From: CAZUDI01 sp964618975
GTDB taxonomy: Bacteria; Desulfobacterota; Desulfomonilia; UBA1062
Assembly (NCBI GenBank): GCA_964618975.1
Contig: CAZUDI010000015.1
Span: 1-64,000 of the forward strand
DNA length: 64,000 nt
Direction: 5' to 3'
This document shows, piece after piece, positions 54,877-64,000 of the stretch. The translations under genes and the position numbers were made by a program. The notes under the pieces are model-generated. The model was given only the letters and a program-made list of their open reading frames with translations. It was not told where the DNA came from and did no database searches. The first letter of the stretch is position 1. Every line of letters starts with the position of its first letter.

Positions 54877-56304
54877 TCACTCCTTGATGTCGATATAGAA
54901 GCTCACCACCGGGGAATCCCCCCGCATGGCCGAGATCCTATAACGCTGGGTGTGTGCGTCGATGATGTTGGCATAGCGACCCAGGAGATTGGAGGTGTTG
55001 ATCGGGTAGCCCCGGTCCTCGCCGGTGTTGTCGTTCCAGTTGGAGACGAAACCCTTGAAGTTGACAATCAGCCCGTGATTGGTGTTGCCGTTGTATATGA
55101 GATCCCGGAGCACGATCACGGCCCCCCGGGGAAGGGGGATGCTGCCTTCCGGACCCAGGGCGTAAAGGACATGATCAGCCTCGAGGATGAGCCAGGTCCG
55201 TCTGATCTCGGAGATGACATCCACATGGATCCTGCCGCAGGGGAAGGCATCCTTTTTGATGTCAATGGTGGTGGAATTCTCGATGGTGAAGGCCCCATCC
55301 ATGTCATTGATATTGCCCACGCCGCGGATGTCGGCCACCACCCCGCGCTTGTAGTTGGTCTTGATGTCGGCCACGGTGAGGGTGTCGCCTTTGTTGATGA
55401 CGATGTGCTGATCGTCATGCACGGCGATGGGGTTGCCGTTGTTGATGGAGAGGAGGGCATATTCCATCAGGGGCGGGTCGATGTAGATGCTCGGCTGCTC
55501 GGGGATGATGCCGATCTCCTTCATGAAGGCATTCACCACCATGGTCTGGAATACCACCCTTTTGCGGAAGTCTTTGATTTCCTTGGAGCTTTCGCTGGCA
55601 AAGGCGGGTTTGTTCAGGCTGGTGAGCACGTAGTAGGTGGCGGATTTGCGCTGTTCCTTGTGGAGGCTATCGTTGGCCAGCGTGCGGTGGTTATTGTAGT
55701 GGAACCTGTACTCCGCCTCATGGATGGCCGGATTCACCTGCTGGATGACCCGCTCGGCCATCTCGGCGAGATCGATCACCTCGCCGGAGGGGAGGATGTA
55801 GCGGTCCGTATCCGTGATAATCGATTGACCGAAGCGCCGGGGATTGTGCATGGGATCGATATATTCGGGATGATAGAACCCGGAGCCGTCGTGCATGTTG
55901 AGGAAGTAGTCGGCCTGCTGCATGAGTTCCTTGATCTTGGTGACCACCTCGCTGTCGGGATCGATGGGGATGTCACCGGCGAATTTGCGGTTCATGTCTC
56001 CGTTGGGCCCGCGCTGATTGACAAGGATGGAGTAGAAATTGGCCCTAGGCACCACGATCAGGTTGCCCTTTTTCAGGCGCATATCCGCGTACAGGTCCGC
56101 GGCCAGATATCCGCCCGGTTCATCGCCCTGGATACCGCCCATGATCATCAGGGTGGGACCCGCTTCGACGCCGAGGCTGTGGTAGACATGCAGTTCGTGA
56201 TCACTGCCCTTGAAGAATACCTCGTGAGAAGCCCCCGCGTGAGAGGCCAGCGGAACCAGCACGAGCAGCACAACACTCAGGATGAAGGCGGCACGACGGA
56301 TCAT
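54877..56304 (-). CDS. Csd4/Pgp1-like (M99/M14-type) peptidoglycan carboxypeptidase
   Basis: A 475-residue periplasmic protein with a signal peptide (about 1-24). The zinc site is the unusual Gln-based one of Helicobacter Csd4: Q59 and E62 in GGIQGDEPGGY, and H138 in LNMHDGSG. NRKF (105-108) and a Glu in FASESS (E238), probably the catalytic acid, also fit. Csd4/Pgp1 trim the peptidoglycan tripeptide to a dipeptide and are needed for helical shape in Helicobacter and Campylobacter. Long C-terminal beta-rich domains (about 270-475) follow, as in Csd4. It overlaps its upstream neighbour by 4 bp, and that gene overlaps the L,D-transpeptidase-like gene. Confidence 0.8.
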   Translation of the reverse strand: MIRRAAFILSVVLLVLVPLASHAGASHEVFFKGSDHELHVYHSLGVEAGPTLMIMGGIQGDEPGGYLAADLYADMRLKKGNLIVVPRANFYSILVNQRGPNGDMNRKFAGDIPIDPDSEVVTKIKELMQQADYFLNMHDGSGFYHPEYIDPMHNPRRFGQSIITDTDRYILPSGEVIDLAEMAERVIQQVNPAIHEAEYRFHYNNHRTLANDSLHKEQRKSATYYVLTSLNKPAFASESSKEIKDFRKRVVFQTMVVNAFMKEIGIIPEQPSIYIDPPLMEYALLSINNGNPIAVHDDQHIVINKGDTLTVADIKTNYKRGVVADIRGVGNINDMDGAFTIENSTTIDIKKDAFPCGRIHVDVISEIRRTWLILEADHVLYALGPEGSIPLPRGAVIVLRDLIYNGNTNHGLIVNFKGFVSNWNDNTGEDRGYPINTSNLLGRYANIIDAHTQRYRISAMRGDSPVVSFYIDIKE

Positions 56305-56987
56305 GGCGAGGCTTCTTCCAGTTGTTCCCGGGTAACGGGCAGGGCCAGGCGCAGCTTGTCCTCCTCATCGAAGATATAGAAGGTGACATTCTCCCAGTCG
56401 GAGATGATGTCCGTGGCCTTGATGCGCATGGGTTTAAAGTTGCGGATGCTGAAGGCGAACCCGGAGTTTTTCTCCACGGGGACCCCGTCGAGAAGATTGA
56501 CGGCGGGATGGCTGACCATCACCTCCCCTTTACGGAAGACGGCGAACAGGTGCCCGGAGGCACTTGCCCCGGAGGAGGCCTTGATGTTCACGATCTTGAA
56601 GACCAGGTCGTCCCCCTCGAGTTGCAGCTCCGCGATCTCGGCGATCGGCGGATGGAGCTCGGGCAGCTTGATCTGAGTGGGGATGATGTACGATTTGTGG
56701 CGGATGGCCGAACTCATCTTCTTTTTCAGGGAGAGGATCTCCTCATCCCGGCGGGCCAGGCGGATGCTGAGATCCTTGATGTCGGCGGCCTGGCTCGCGA
56801 TGGTGACGTTCTGGTGCGCGAGGTTGCGCCGGGTCTGGACGAGCCCGATCGCCAGGGAGGCCACCACCGTGACCAGCAGCAGCAGGAGCAAGAGAATCAG
56901 TCGCACCCAGCGCGAGTGGATGGTCAAGATGGCCTGGCCTCCGGTGGGCCGCATGATAATGATCTGGTACGGCTCACGATTCATCAT
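56301..56987 (-). CDS. Bitopic membrane protein with periplasmic coiled coil, unknown function
   Basis: 228 residues: a short cytoplasmic start, one transmembrane helix (about 27-49), a coiled coil (about 55-92, NVTIASQAADIKDLSIRL) and a beta-rich periplasmic domain (about 105-225, ELQLEGDDLVFKIVNIKASS). I do not recognise a family. It lies between Csd6-like and Csd4-like genes and overlaps both (14 and 4 bp), so it may recruit or place them, a role played by different small proteins in Helicobacter. That is inference from position. Confidence 0.65.
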   Translation of the reverse strand: MMNREPYQIIIMRPTGGQAILTIHSRWVRLILLLLLLLVTVVASLAIGLVQTRRNLAHQNVTIASQAADIKDLSIRLARRDEEILSLKKKMSSAIRHKSYIIPTQIKLPELHPPIAEIAELQLEGDDLVFKIVNIKASSGASASGHLFAVFRKGEVMVSHPAVNLLDGVPVEKNSGFAFSIRNFKPMRIKATDIISDWENVTFYIFDEEDKLRLALPVTREQLEEASP

Positions 56988-58263
56988 TCAGCGCTCCCCC
57001 CAGGCGCTCCCACGTTTCCTGGACAATGCGGAAATCGCCGTTGGTCTTCACCAGTCGCAGGTGCTTGATCCCCAGGTCCTGGTAAGTGTCTGCGATGAAA
57101 CGCTGCCGGGCCGTGACATTCCAGAATGCCCCGCTGCGGGAGATGGAGATATCGGAAAGCTCCACGTCGATGGTGCTGTAGTTGGAGAGCCGCTGTCCCT
57201 TGCAGGCGAGGTAGCTCTCCCGGTCCGGATAGCTTGCGCTGTAATAGCCCTGCATACGTCCCATGTCGTTGGCCTCCCAGGTATGGATCCATTGCTGAAG
57301 AAAGGCCAGGAGACGCTCGCGGGTCTGGGACTGCATCCGGGAGACCTCCCCATCCCACTGTGGGGCCTCCTCCAGGGTCAGAAAACGCTCGTTGATGATC
57401 CGCGGTTTGCCCTCAAGGTGGGTGAGGTAGACGAATTTCACCCCGGTCGTCTGGTAACTGTCCGCGGCGAACTCCATGACAAAGCAGGCCAGTTCATAGT
57501 GATGTGCCCCGATCACCAGGGGTTGGCCGGCCGTGATGGAGACGAAGCGGTAGGGGGTCAGCACCTGCCGCTTCTGTTCAAGGTATTCATCGAGATTCAG
57601 ACCGCGGGACGTATCGACATACCCGGGTGAATAGCAGGCCCTGTAGGCGTCGAGATCACGGCTCTCCCAGGCATGCAGCCAGCGGTCAAGGAAGGCCTGA
57701 TAAGCTTTTGCACGTTTTTCGAGGCCGGTCTCCTCGATCATGCTAATGCTGTCCAGGGTGACGATGGGGGTCCAGAACTCGTGCAGGTAGGGGGCCAGAC
57801 GCTTGAGGTCTTCATTGTTCAGGGACACGCAACCCTTGGTGTCCGGCTCTGCGATAGGGATGTTTCTCCCGTGGATCCAGATCCCGTCACCGTTCTTGCG
57901 CTTGGTACGATCTACCGGGTTGGGGTAGTCGAGCACATAGGCCCGCCATCCGTAGAGGTCGGGCAGGCTTGTCCCGTCAATGATCTTCCTGAAGAAGTAG
58001 ACCCCCTCCGGGGTGCGCCGGTCCCCCTCCACCCTCTTGTCGCCGGGGTTCATGCCCGTGGAGCAGGGAAAGCTTGCCACTGCGGACCGGCCGTTGAAGA
58101 TGGTCAGCCGCTGGGCGGCCTTGTCGACGCACACGGCATAACGGCCGTCCGGCACCTTGATGAGGTTGTCGGGGACCTGCCCGTCCGCCCATAGCCAGCC
58201 CGGAACGGCAAGCGTGAACGCGAAAGTCAGTACCAGTCTGTGAATACAGTTCTTAAACTTCAT
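56974..58263 (-). CDS. Csd6/Pgp2-like L,D-transpeptidase-fold protein with two NTF2-like domains
   Basis: 429 residues with a signal peptide (about 1-26). The YkuD catalytic domain (about 35-175) has His131 in WIHGRN and Cys145 in DTKGCVSL, the active pair. Two similar NTF2-like domains follow (about 188-300, FLDRWLHAWESRDLDAY; and 313-425, FLQQWIHTWEANDMGRM). In Helicobacter Csd6 and Campylobacter Pgp2 this fold, with a single NTF2-like domain, is an L,D-carboxypeptidase (tetra- to tripeptide) that acts before Csd4/Pgp1. It may instead be a true transpeptidase. It overlaps pyrE by 11 bp and the coiled-coil gene by 14 bp. Confidence 0.8.
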   Translation of the reverse strand: MKFKNCIHRLVLTFAFTLAVPGWLWADGQVPDNLIKVPDGRYAVCVDKAAQRLTIFNGRSAVASFPCSTGMNPGDKRVEGDRRTPEGVYFFRKIIDGTSLPDLYGWRAYVLDYPNPVDRTKRKNGDGIWIHGRNIPIAEPDTKGCVSLNNEDLKRLAPYLHEFWTPIVTLDSISMIEETGLEKRAKAYQAFLDRWLHAWESRDLDAYRACYSPGYVDTSRGLNLDEYLEQKRQVLTPYRFVSITAGQPLVIGAHHYELACFVMEFAADSYQTTGVKFVYLTHLEGKPRIINERFLTLEEAPQWDGEVSRMQSQTRERLLAFLQQWIHTWEANDMGRMQGYYSASYPDRESYLACKGQRLSNYSTIDVELSDISISRSGAFWNVTARQRFIADTYQDLGIKHLRLVKTNGDFRIVQETWERLGGALNDES

Positions 58264-58793
58264 CCAGTGAGAGATCTTTTCGGTTTAACAGACTGATTAC
58301 TTGATATCCCCGTTCCTCGACGGCGGGTGCCCCCCCTTCCAGGCGGTCAAAAACCGCGATCACGAGCTCGACCTTAAGCCCTGCCTTCTCGATACGGCCG
58401 ATGGCCTGCAGGGTGGATCCGCCGCTGGTGATGACGTCCTCCACCACCACCACCCTCTGTCCGGGCTGAACTGGCCCCTCGATCCACTTCTGGGTGCCAT
58501 GGGCCTTCTTCTCCTTGCGCACCAGAAAGGCGTTGAGTGGTTGACCCTGTTGGAAGGCGATAATGGCGGCGGCCGTGGCGATGGGGTCGGCCCCGAGCGT
58601 CATGCCGCCGATGGCCTCGACCCGTCGGCCCTGGATACGCTCCCAGATAAGCCTGCCGATGAGGATGGCACCCTCGGGATTCAGGGTCACCTTCCTCAGG
58701 TCCACATACAGGTCCGATTCCTTGCCCGAGGCCAGCACGAAGTGGCCGGTTTTGACCGCGTCCCTGAGTAACAGGGTTTTGAGTGCGTCGAGA

Positions 58794-58801
<8 letters not shown>
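58253..58801 (-). CDS. pyrE: Orotate phosphoribosyltransferase
   Basis: A 182-residue type I phosphoribosyltransferase of pyrimidine synthesis. The PRPP-binding motif is VVVVEDVITSGGS; the flexible loop has RKEKKAHGTQKWIEG. It overlaps purB by 8 bp and the L,D-transpeptidase-like gene by 11 bp, so nucleotide and cell-wall genes are joined in one transcript. Confidence 0.93.
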
Positions 58802-60088
<1,287 letters not shown>

Positions 60089-60092
<4 letters not shown>

Positions 60093-61012
60093 GTGCGGCC
60101 ATTCCTCCGGTTAATCATGTAATTGCTCCCCTCGAGATTTTTGATATGGTACTTGATCTCGGTGGCCTCCTGCGATGCCTCGCCGTAGTGCCGGTAGTTG
60201 CCCCCCTGGTTCATGACCACCGCGAGCGAGATGCTCATGACGGGGAAGTTCCTCTCGGCGCCGGTTCGGTCCTGTGAGAGGATGCCGCCGCGGGCCAGAT
60301 CGTCGTCGTTGTAGAAATTGCGCACCACCATGTCGAAGCGCTCGATGATCTCTTCGCACAGGGCCCTGACACTTTCGATGGAACAGATGAAGACGAAGTC
60401 GTCACCACCGATATGGCCCACGAAGCACGGTTCCTGATGCAGCTCCCGAACGGCGTTGGTGATGATGCGCGAGGTGGCCAGCAGGACCTCGTCACCCCTC
60501 GAGAATCCGTAACGGTCGTTGAAGGGTTTGAAATTGTCGATGTCCGCCCAGGCGATGGCGATCTCCTGACGGGCATCGAACAGGTGCTGGATCTGTCGCA
60601 TGATGGTTTCGTTGCCCGGGAGTCGCGTCAGGGGGTTGGTGTCGAGCTCGTGGTGCGAGCGGGTCTGAATGAAGCTCAGACGGGCCCGGATGAGCTCGGG
60701 AGGATCGGTGGTCAGGATGAAATCGTCCACCGGGGTCTGCGGCCAGGAGATGTCGGCCAGCTCGGTCGGGGTCAGGAGCATCACGATCGGCAGGTAACCG
60801 TAGACCGTGTTGCTGCGGAAGTCCTCGATGAGGCTGGTCGAACCCGCAGCTATCCAGGCGCAATCGATGAGGATGAGGTCGGGCAGGTCCATGAAGATGT
60901 GCGTGACGGCTTCCTCAGGGGTATGGATGAGGTGGAAGGTCTCGCAGAGCTCATCCAGCACGGACTGCATCCGTGCATCGAGATCCTCCTTGACGATGAC
61001 GACAACCTTCAA
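60089..61012 (-). CDS. GGDEF-domain protein with receiver-like N-terminus
   Basis: 307 residues. Residues 1-120 resemble a response-regulator receiver (MKVVVIVKEDLDARMQSV; Asp50 in DLILID). The usual conserved Lys seems replaced (ILTTDPPELIRARL where KPxxxxEL is typical), so it may not respond normally to phosphorylation. The GGDEF domain (about 125-300, TNPLTRLPGNETI) carries GGDDF in place of GGDEF/GGEEF and lacks an RxxD inhibitory site. It may be a weak cyclase or a c-di-GMP/GTP sensor. It lies 12 bp after the HDOD gene and overlaps purB. Confidence 0.82.
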
Positions 61013-61024
61013 GATGGCATACCT

Positions 61025-61858
61025 TCACGACAACCGGAAGCTGTCCAGATCGTCCAGGTCCTGCAAGATGCGCTGCATGAGGTCATCGAGCGCCACCTCC
61101 TCCATGCCGAGCCGTTCCCAGGCTACGGGGCTGATAGCACCGACCCAGGGATCGCCCCCATAGCCCACCCCCAGGGCCCGCACCACGCAATCGGCGATAT
61201 GGATCACGGCGCAACGGTCCTGGAACTTGCGGGACTCTGCGGGGGTATGGTGCTCGGCGATGGGCAGCGCCAGCCGTTCCGGCAGATTCCATTCGGCGGC
61301 GAGCCAGGCCCCGATCTGGCCGTGGTCGACGCCGAGCACCTCCAGCTCCGCCTCCCTGAACGAGCAGCCCGTGCCCTCGATCAGCCGGGTGATGGCGGCG
61401 TAATCATCCTCCAGGGAGACCTTGATGAGTACCTTGCCGATGTCATGCAGGAGCGCCGCGGTGGAGATCTCCTCCGGCTCGCTGAGTTTCAGGTGTCGGC
61501 TGATGGTCCCGGCGGCCACGGCACTCCCCAGGGAATGTTCCCAGAGCCCGAGCATGGACTGCTCCATGATGTCGAAGACCGAGGCCGAGAGCACGACCCC
61601 CTTGATCACATTGAACCCCAGCAGGATGATGGCGTGGCTGATGGAGGAGATACGCCCCGGAAAGCCGTAGAAAGGGGAGTTCACCAGCCTGAGCACCTTG
61701 GCGCTCAGGACGTGGTCCGAGGAGATGAGCCGGCCCACGTCCTTGGCCGTCACCTCGGGGCTTTCCACCATGCGCGTGAGCTTCTCCACCACCTGGGGCA
61801 GGGTGGGCAGGCTGTGGATCTTCTTGGTGATGGACTTGAGCTGTTCGGCCTTACTCAT
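61025..61858 (-). CDS. HDOD-domain signalling protein
   Basis: 277 residues with a full HDOD domain (about 8-210): KIHSLPTLPQVVEKL, SSDHVLSAKVLRLVNS and LLHDIGKVLI. HDOD proteins lack most HD metal ligands but commonly act in c-di-GMP-linked signalling. The start at 61858 has GGAGGGGG 6 nt upstream and overlaps the preceding gene by 8 bp. Confidence 0.87.
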   Translation of the reverse strand: MSKAEQLKSITKKIHSLPTLPQVVEKLTRMVESPEVTAKDVGRLISSDHVLSAKVLRLVNSPFYGFPGRISSISHAIILLGFNVIKGVVLSASVFDIMEQSMLGLWEHSLGSAVAAGTISRHLKLSEPEEISTAALLHDIGKVLIKVSLEDDYAAITRLIEGTGCSFREAELEVLGVDHGQIGAWLAAEWNLPERLALPIAEHHTPAESRKFQDRCAVIHIADCVVRALGVGYGGDPWVGAISPVAWERLGMEEVALDDLMQRILQDLDDLDSFRLS

Positions 61859-62207
61859 CGTTGACCCCCTCCGTTTGATGGGTGATGGCCTCGTCATCCT
61901 CTGCGCCTTCCGACATCAGTGCGGCCTGGATGGCCGCCTTGAGGCGTTCCATCAGAGGGTCACCCGCCACGTGTGCGAAACGCGACTGCATCTCGGCGAT
62001 CTTCTGCTGAGTGCTTTTGACCGGGCTTCCGAGGTCCACGGGGTGGCCCTTGAGGGTCACGGAGCTCACATTCATGCGTTTCAGGCGTTCGATGAGGGTG
62101 GCATTCAGCTCGGTGCCCTCGGCGCACAGGGCCATGCCCTTTTCGTTGAGCACCGGTTTGGCCAGGACCATGCCGGGTTTGACAAGCTCGAGGGGAACCT
62201 TCTGCAT
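61851..62207 (-). CDS. Small protein resembling the N-terminal domain of HD-GYP regulators (DUF3391-like)
   Basis: 118 residues. The first 55 (KVPLELVKPGMVLAKPVLNE and EGTELNATLIERLKRM) match the small beta domain often found at the start of HD-GYP phosphodiesterases. The rest is charged helix (QQKIAEMQSRF, MERLKAAIQAALM) with an acidic tail. Here it stands alone and is translationally coupled to the HDOD gene, as if one signalling protein were split over two genes. The ribosome binding site is GGTAGGAG. Confidence 0.65.
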   Translation of the reverse strand: MQKVPLELVKPGMVLAKPVLNEKGMALCAEGTELNATLIERLKRMNVSSVTLKGHPVDLGSPVKSTQQKIAEMQSRFAHVAGDPLMERLKAAIQAALMSEGAEDDEAITHQTEGVNDE

Positions 62208-62215
62208 GTAGTCTC

Positions 62216-64000
62216 CTACCTTATGCGCGCACCGACCACGGGCGGGCGGTCAAAGGTGATCAGTGTAAGGCTTTTGTCGGGTGTATCGGTAGCCAGGAGC
62301 ATGCCCTGGGAGGCGATGCCCATGAGGGTGGCGGGCTTGAGATTAGTGACTACCGCGATATGCTTGCCCACCAGTTCCTGGGGGTCATAGGCCGTCGCGA
62401 TTCCGGCCGCGATCTGGATGGGGCGGCCTATATCCACCTGCAACAGGAGCAGCTTCTTGGACTTTTCCACGCGTTCGGCCGTGAGGATGCGGCCGACGCT
62501 TATCTCCACCTTGGCGAACTCTTCGATGTCGATGAGATTTTGCCGCGTGTGGCCATCCCCTGCCTCGGGTTGCTCGCGGACGAATTTTTCCACGCGGGGG
62601 AACAGCGCCGGGGCCGTCTGAACGGGCCTGCCCGGGCGCAGCACGTTGAAGCGCTCGAGGAGAGTCGCCTCGAGCGGCTCGGAAGCGCCGATGAGCGTGA
62701 GGATCTGTTGCGCGGTGGCGGGCATGACCGGATAGATCAGGGAGGCAACTATGCGGATGCCCTCCATGATGTGATACAGCACCGTGGCCAGACGCGCCTT
62801 GTCGGACTTGGCGAGCACCCACGGGGCGTTGTGGTCGATATATTTGTTCAGGGCCGAGATCAGGGACCAGACCGTTGCCATGGCCCCGTGCATCTCCAGG
62901 ACTTCCATCTTGTCACGGTAGGTCTGTACGCATTTCAGGGCCAGGGAGCTAAGCTCGTGCTCGGTGTCCGTAAGGTCGTCTCCCGGCTGCGGCAGGGTGC
63001 CGGCACAGTACTTGGCGACCATGCGGGTGCTGCGGCTGACAAGGTTGCCGAGGTCGTTGGCCAGGTCGGCATTGTAGCGGTCCACCAGGGCCTCCTCGGA
63101 AAAGTTGGAGTCGAGCCCGAAGACCATTTCGCGCACCAGGAAGTAGCGGAAGGCATCCAGGCCATAGGTCTGCTTCATCTCGAGGGGGTCCACCACGTTG
63201 CCGAGGCTTTTGGACATCTTGGTGGCGTCGATGTTCCAGAAGCCGTGGACATTCAGGTGCGCGTAGGGTTCGAGCCCCATGGCCTTGAGCATGGTGGGCC
63301 AGTAGACGGCATGCGGCTTGAGGATGTCCTTGCCCACCAGATGCTGGCAGGAAGACCATAACTCATTGAAATCAATGCCTTCCGGGTAGCCGATACCGGT
63401 GAGGTAATTGATGAGCGCATCAAACCATACGTAGCAGACATAGTTCGGGTCAAAGGGCAACTCGATGCCCCAGGTGAGCCGTTTCTTGGGACGGGAAATG
63501 CAGAGGTCATCCAGGGGCTCGCGCAGCATGCCCAGAACCTCGTTCCGGTAGCGTTCGGGACGGATGAAATCCGGATGCGTATTGATATAATCGATGAGCC
63601 AGGGCCGGTATTTCTCCATCCTGAAGAAGTAATTCTGCTCCTGGACATAGACGAGTTCGCTGAGGTGGATGGGGCAGCGGCCGTCTTCCATCTCGCTGTC
63701 GGTGTAGAAGCGTTCGCACCCGATGCAGTAGTGTCCGCCGTATTCGCCGAAATAGATGTCCCCGTTGTCATAGACCTTTTGGAGGATGTTCCTGACGGTG
63801 GCTACATGGTCGTCTTCCGTGGTGCGGATGAAGCGGTCGATCTCGATCTCCAGGTCGGGCCAGAGTGCACGGAAGCGTGCACTGTTCTCGTCGGCGAGTT
63901 TGTCCGCGGTGGTGCCGAGCTTCTTGGCGGTTTCCACGATCTTGTCGCCGTGTTCGTCGGTGCCGGTGAGGAAAAAGACCTTCTCCCCCATTAGCTTGTG
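62216..64000 (-). CDS. metG: Methionyl-tRNA synthetase, partial (5' end outside the window)
   Basis: 594 residues are visible; the N-terminus with the HIGH motif is beyond the right edge and the frame is open to 64000. Features: FLTGTDEHG, a single-zinc knuckle with CIGC and later CPIH, KMSKSLGNVV, the helical anticodon-binding domain and a C-terminal tRNA-binding OB domain (IEEFAKVEISVGRI to LATDTPDKSL), which makes the enzyme dimeric in E. coli. The downstream gene starts 8 bp after its stop, beginning an operon of ten genes. Confidence 0.95.
   Translation of the reverse strand, partial: HKLMGEKVFFLTGTDEHGDKIVETAKKLGTTADKLADENSARFRALWPDLEIEIDRFIRTTEDDHVATVRNILQKVYDNGDIYFGEYGGHYCIGCERFYTDSEMEDGRCPIHLSELVYVQEQNYFFRMEKYRPWLIDYINTHPDFIRPERYRNEVLGMLREPLDDLCISRPKKRLTWGIELPFDPNYVCYVWFDALINYLTGIGYPEGIDFNELWSSCQHLVGKDILKPHAVYWPTMLKAMGLEPYAHLNVHGFWNIDATKMSKSLGNVVDPLEMKQTYGLDAFRYFLVREMVFGLDSNFSEEALVDRYNADLANDLGNLVSRSTRMVAKYCAGTLPQPGDDLTDTEHELSSLALKCVQTYRDKMEVLEMHGAMATVWSLISALNKYIDHNAPWVLAKSDKARLATVLYHIMEGIRIVASLIYPVMPATAQQILTLIGASEPLEATLLERFNVLRPGRPVQTAPALFPRVEKFVREQPEAGDGHTRQNLIDIEEFAKVEISVGRILTAERVEKSKKLLLLQVDIGRPIQIAAGIATAYDPQELVGKHIAVVTNLKPATLMGIASQGMLLATDTPDKSLTLITFDRPPVVGARIR

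Overview
The window looks like a GC-rich chromosomal segment from a Gram-negative, anaerobic bacterium, most likely a Desulfobacterota (former deltaproteobacterial) lineage. This is an inference from gene content. It has a four-subunit 2-oxoacid:ferredoxin oxidoreductase, LPS transport and Kdo genes, an rpoN-hpf-ptsN block, a sigma-54 activator with CBS and PAS domains, long-form HPF, xerC-hslV-hslU, and many c-di-GMP, HDOD and chemoreceptor proteins. I found no rRNA, tRNA, CRISPR array, phage or transposase. Most of the window reads as stable core genome, with accessory islands near 25-31 kb and 41-54 kb.

Layout. 0-9.6 kb: start of a beta-barrel porin gene, a phosphomannomutase/phosphoglucomutase, a YgiM-like SH3 protein, a threonine-dehydratase-like lyase converging on a porCDAB operon with an Lrp/AsnC regulator, then a coupled GGDEF-PilZ pair. 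9.6-16.4 kb: a class A PBP (mrcB type), a GT-C/TPR membrane protein, an aminotransferase and an IHF/HU protein. 16.5-24.2 kb: ssb, then a compact envelope/regulatory operon pyrG-kdsA-kdsC-lptC-lptA-lptB-rpoN-hpf-ptsN. 24.2-31.2 kb: HD/OB phosphohydrolase, chemoreceptor, two lipoproteins, a flavodoxin-SCP2 fusion and an SDR. 31.4-34.2 kb: xerC-hslV-hslU. 34.3-41.4 kb: thiolase, a sigma-54 activator, then prpE-satP behind a textbook sigma-54 promoter with candidate activator sites and an IHF site. 41.4-47 kb: secreted subtilase, rsmA, Fe-alcohol dehydrogenase, a small membrane protein and an EamA transporter. 47.3-53.8 kb: TetR regulator followed by a catabolic cluster (class II aldolase, class III aminotransferase, FGGY kinase, MFS transporter) with no assignable substrate. 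53.8-64 kb: a nearly gapless minus-strand operon from metG to tsaD. It includes a second GGDEF protein, an HDOD protein, purB, pyrE and a three-gene block resembling the Helicobacter/Campylobacter helical-cell-shape peptidoglycan enzymes (Csd6/Pgp2-like and Csd4/Pgp1-like) with an unrecognised coiled-coil membrane protein between them.

Of most interest beyond routine annotation: the Csd-like cell-shape block; the orphan catabolic cluster; the complete sigma-54/IHF/upstream-site architecture in front of prpE-satP; an intergenic family of about 70-bp repeats made of short hairpins (at least eight copies); a perfect 42-bp palindrome; two genes (mrcB, pyrG) whose promoters sit so close to the start codon that leaderless mRNAs are predicted; and an orphan terminator plus promoter that may bracket a small RNA of about 300 nt. 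All functional statements are homology judgements made by reading motifs; no database search was run.
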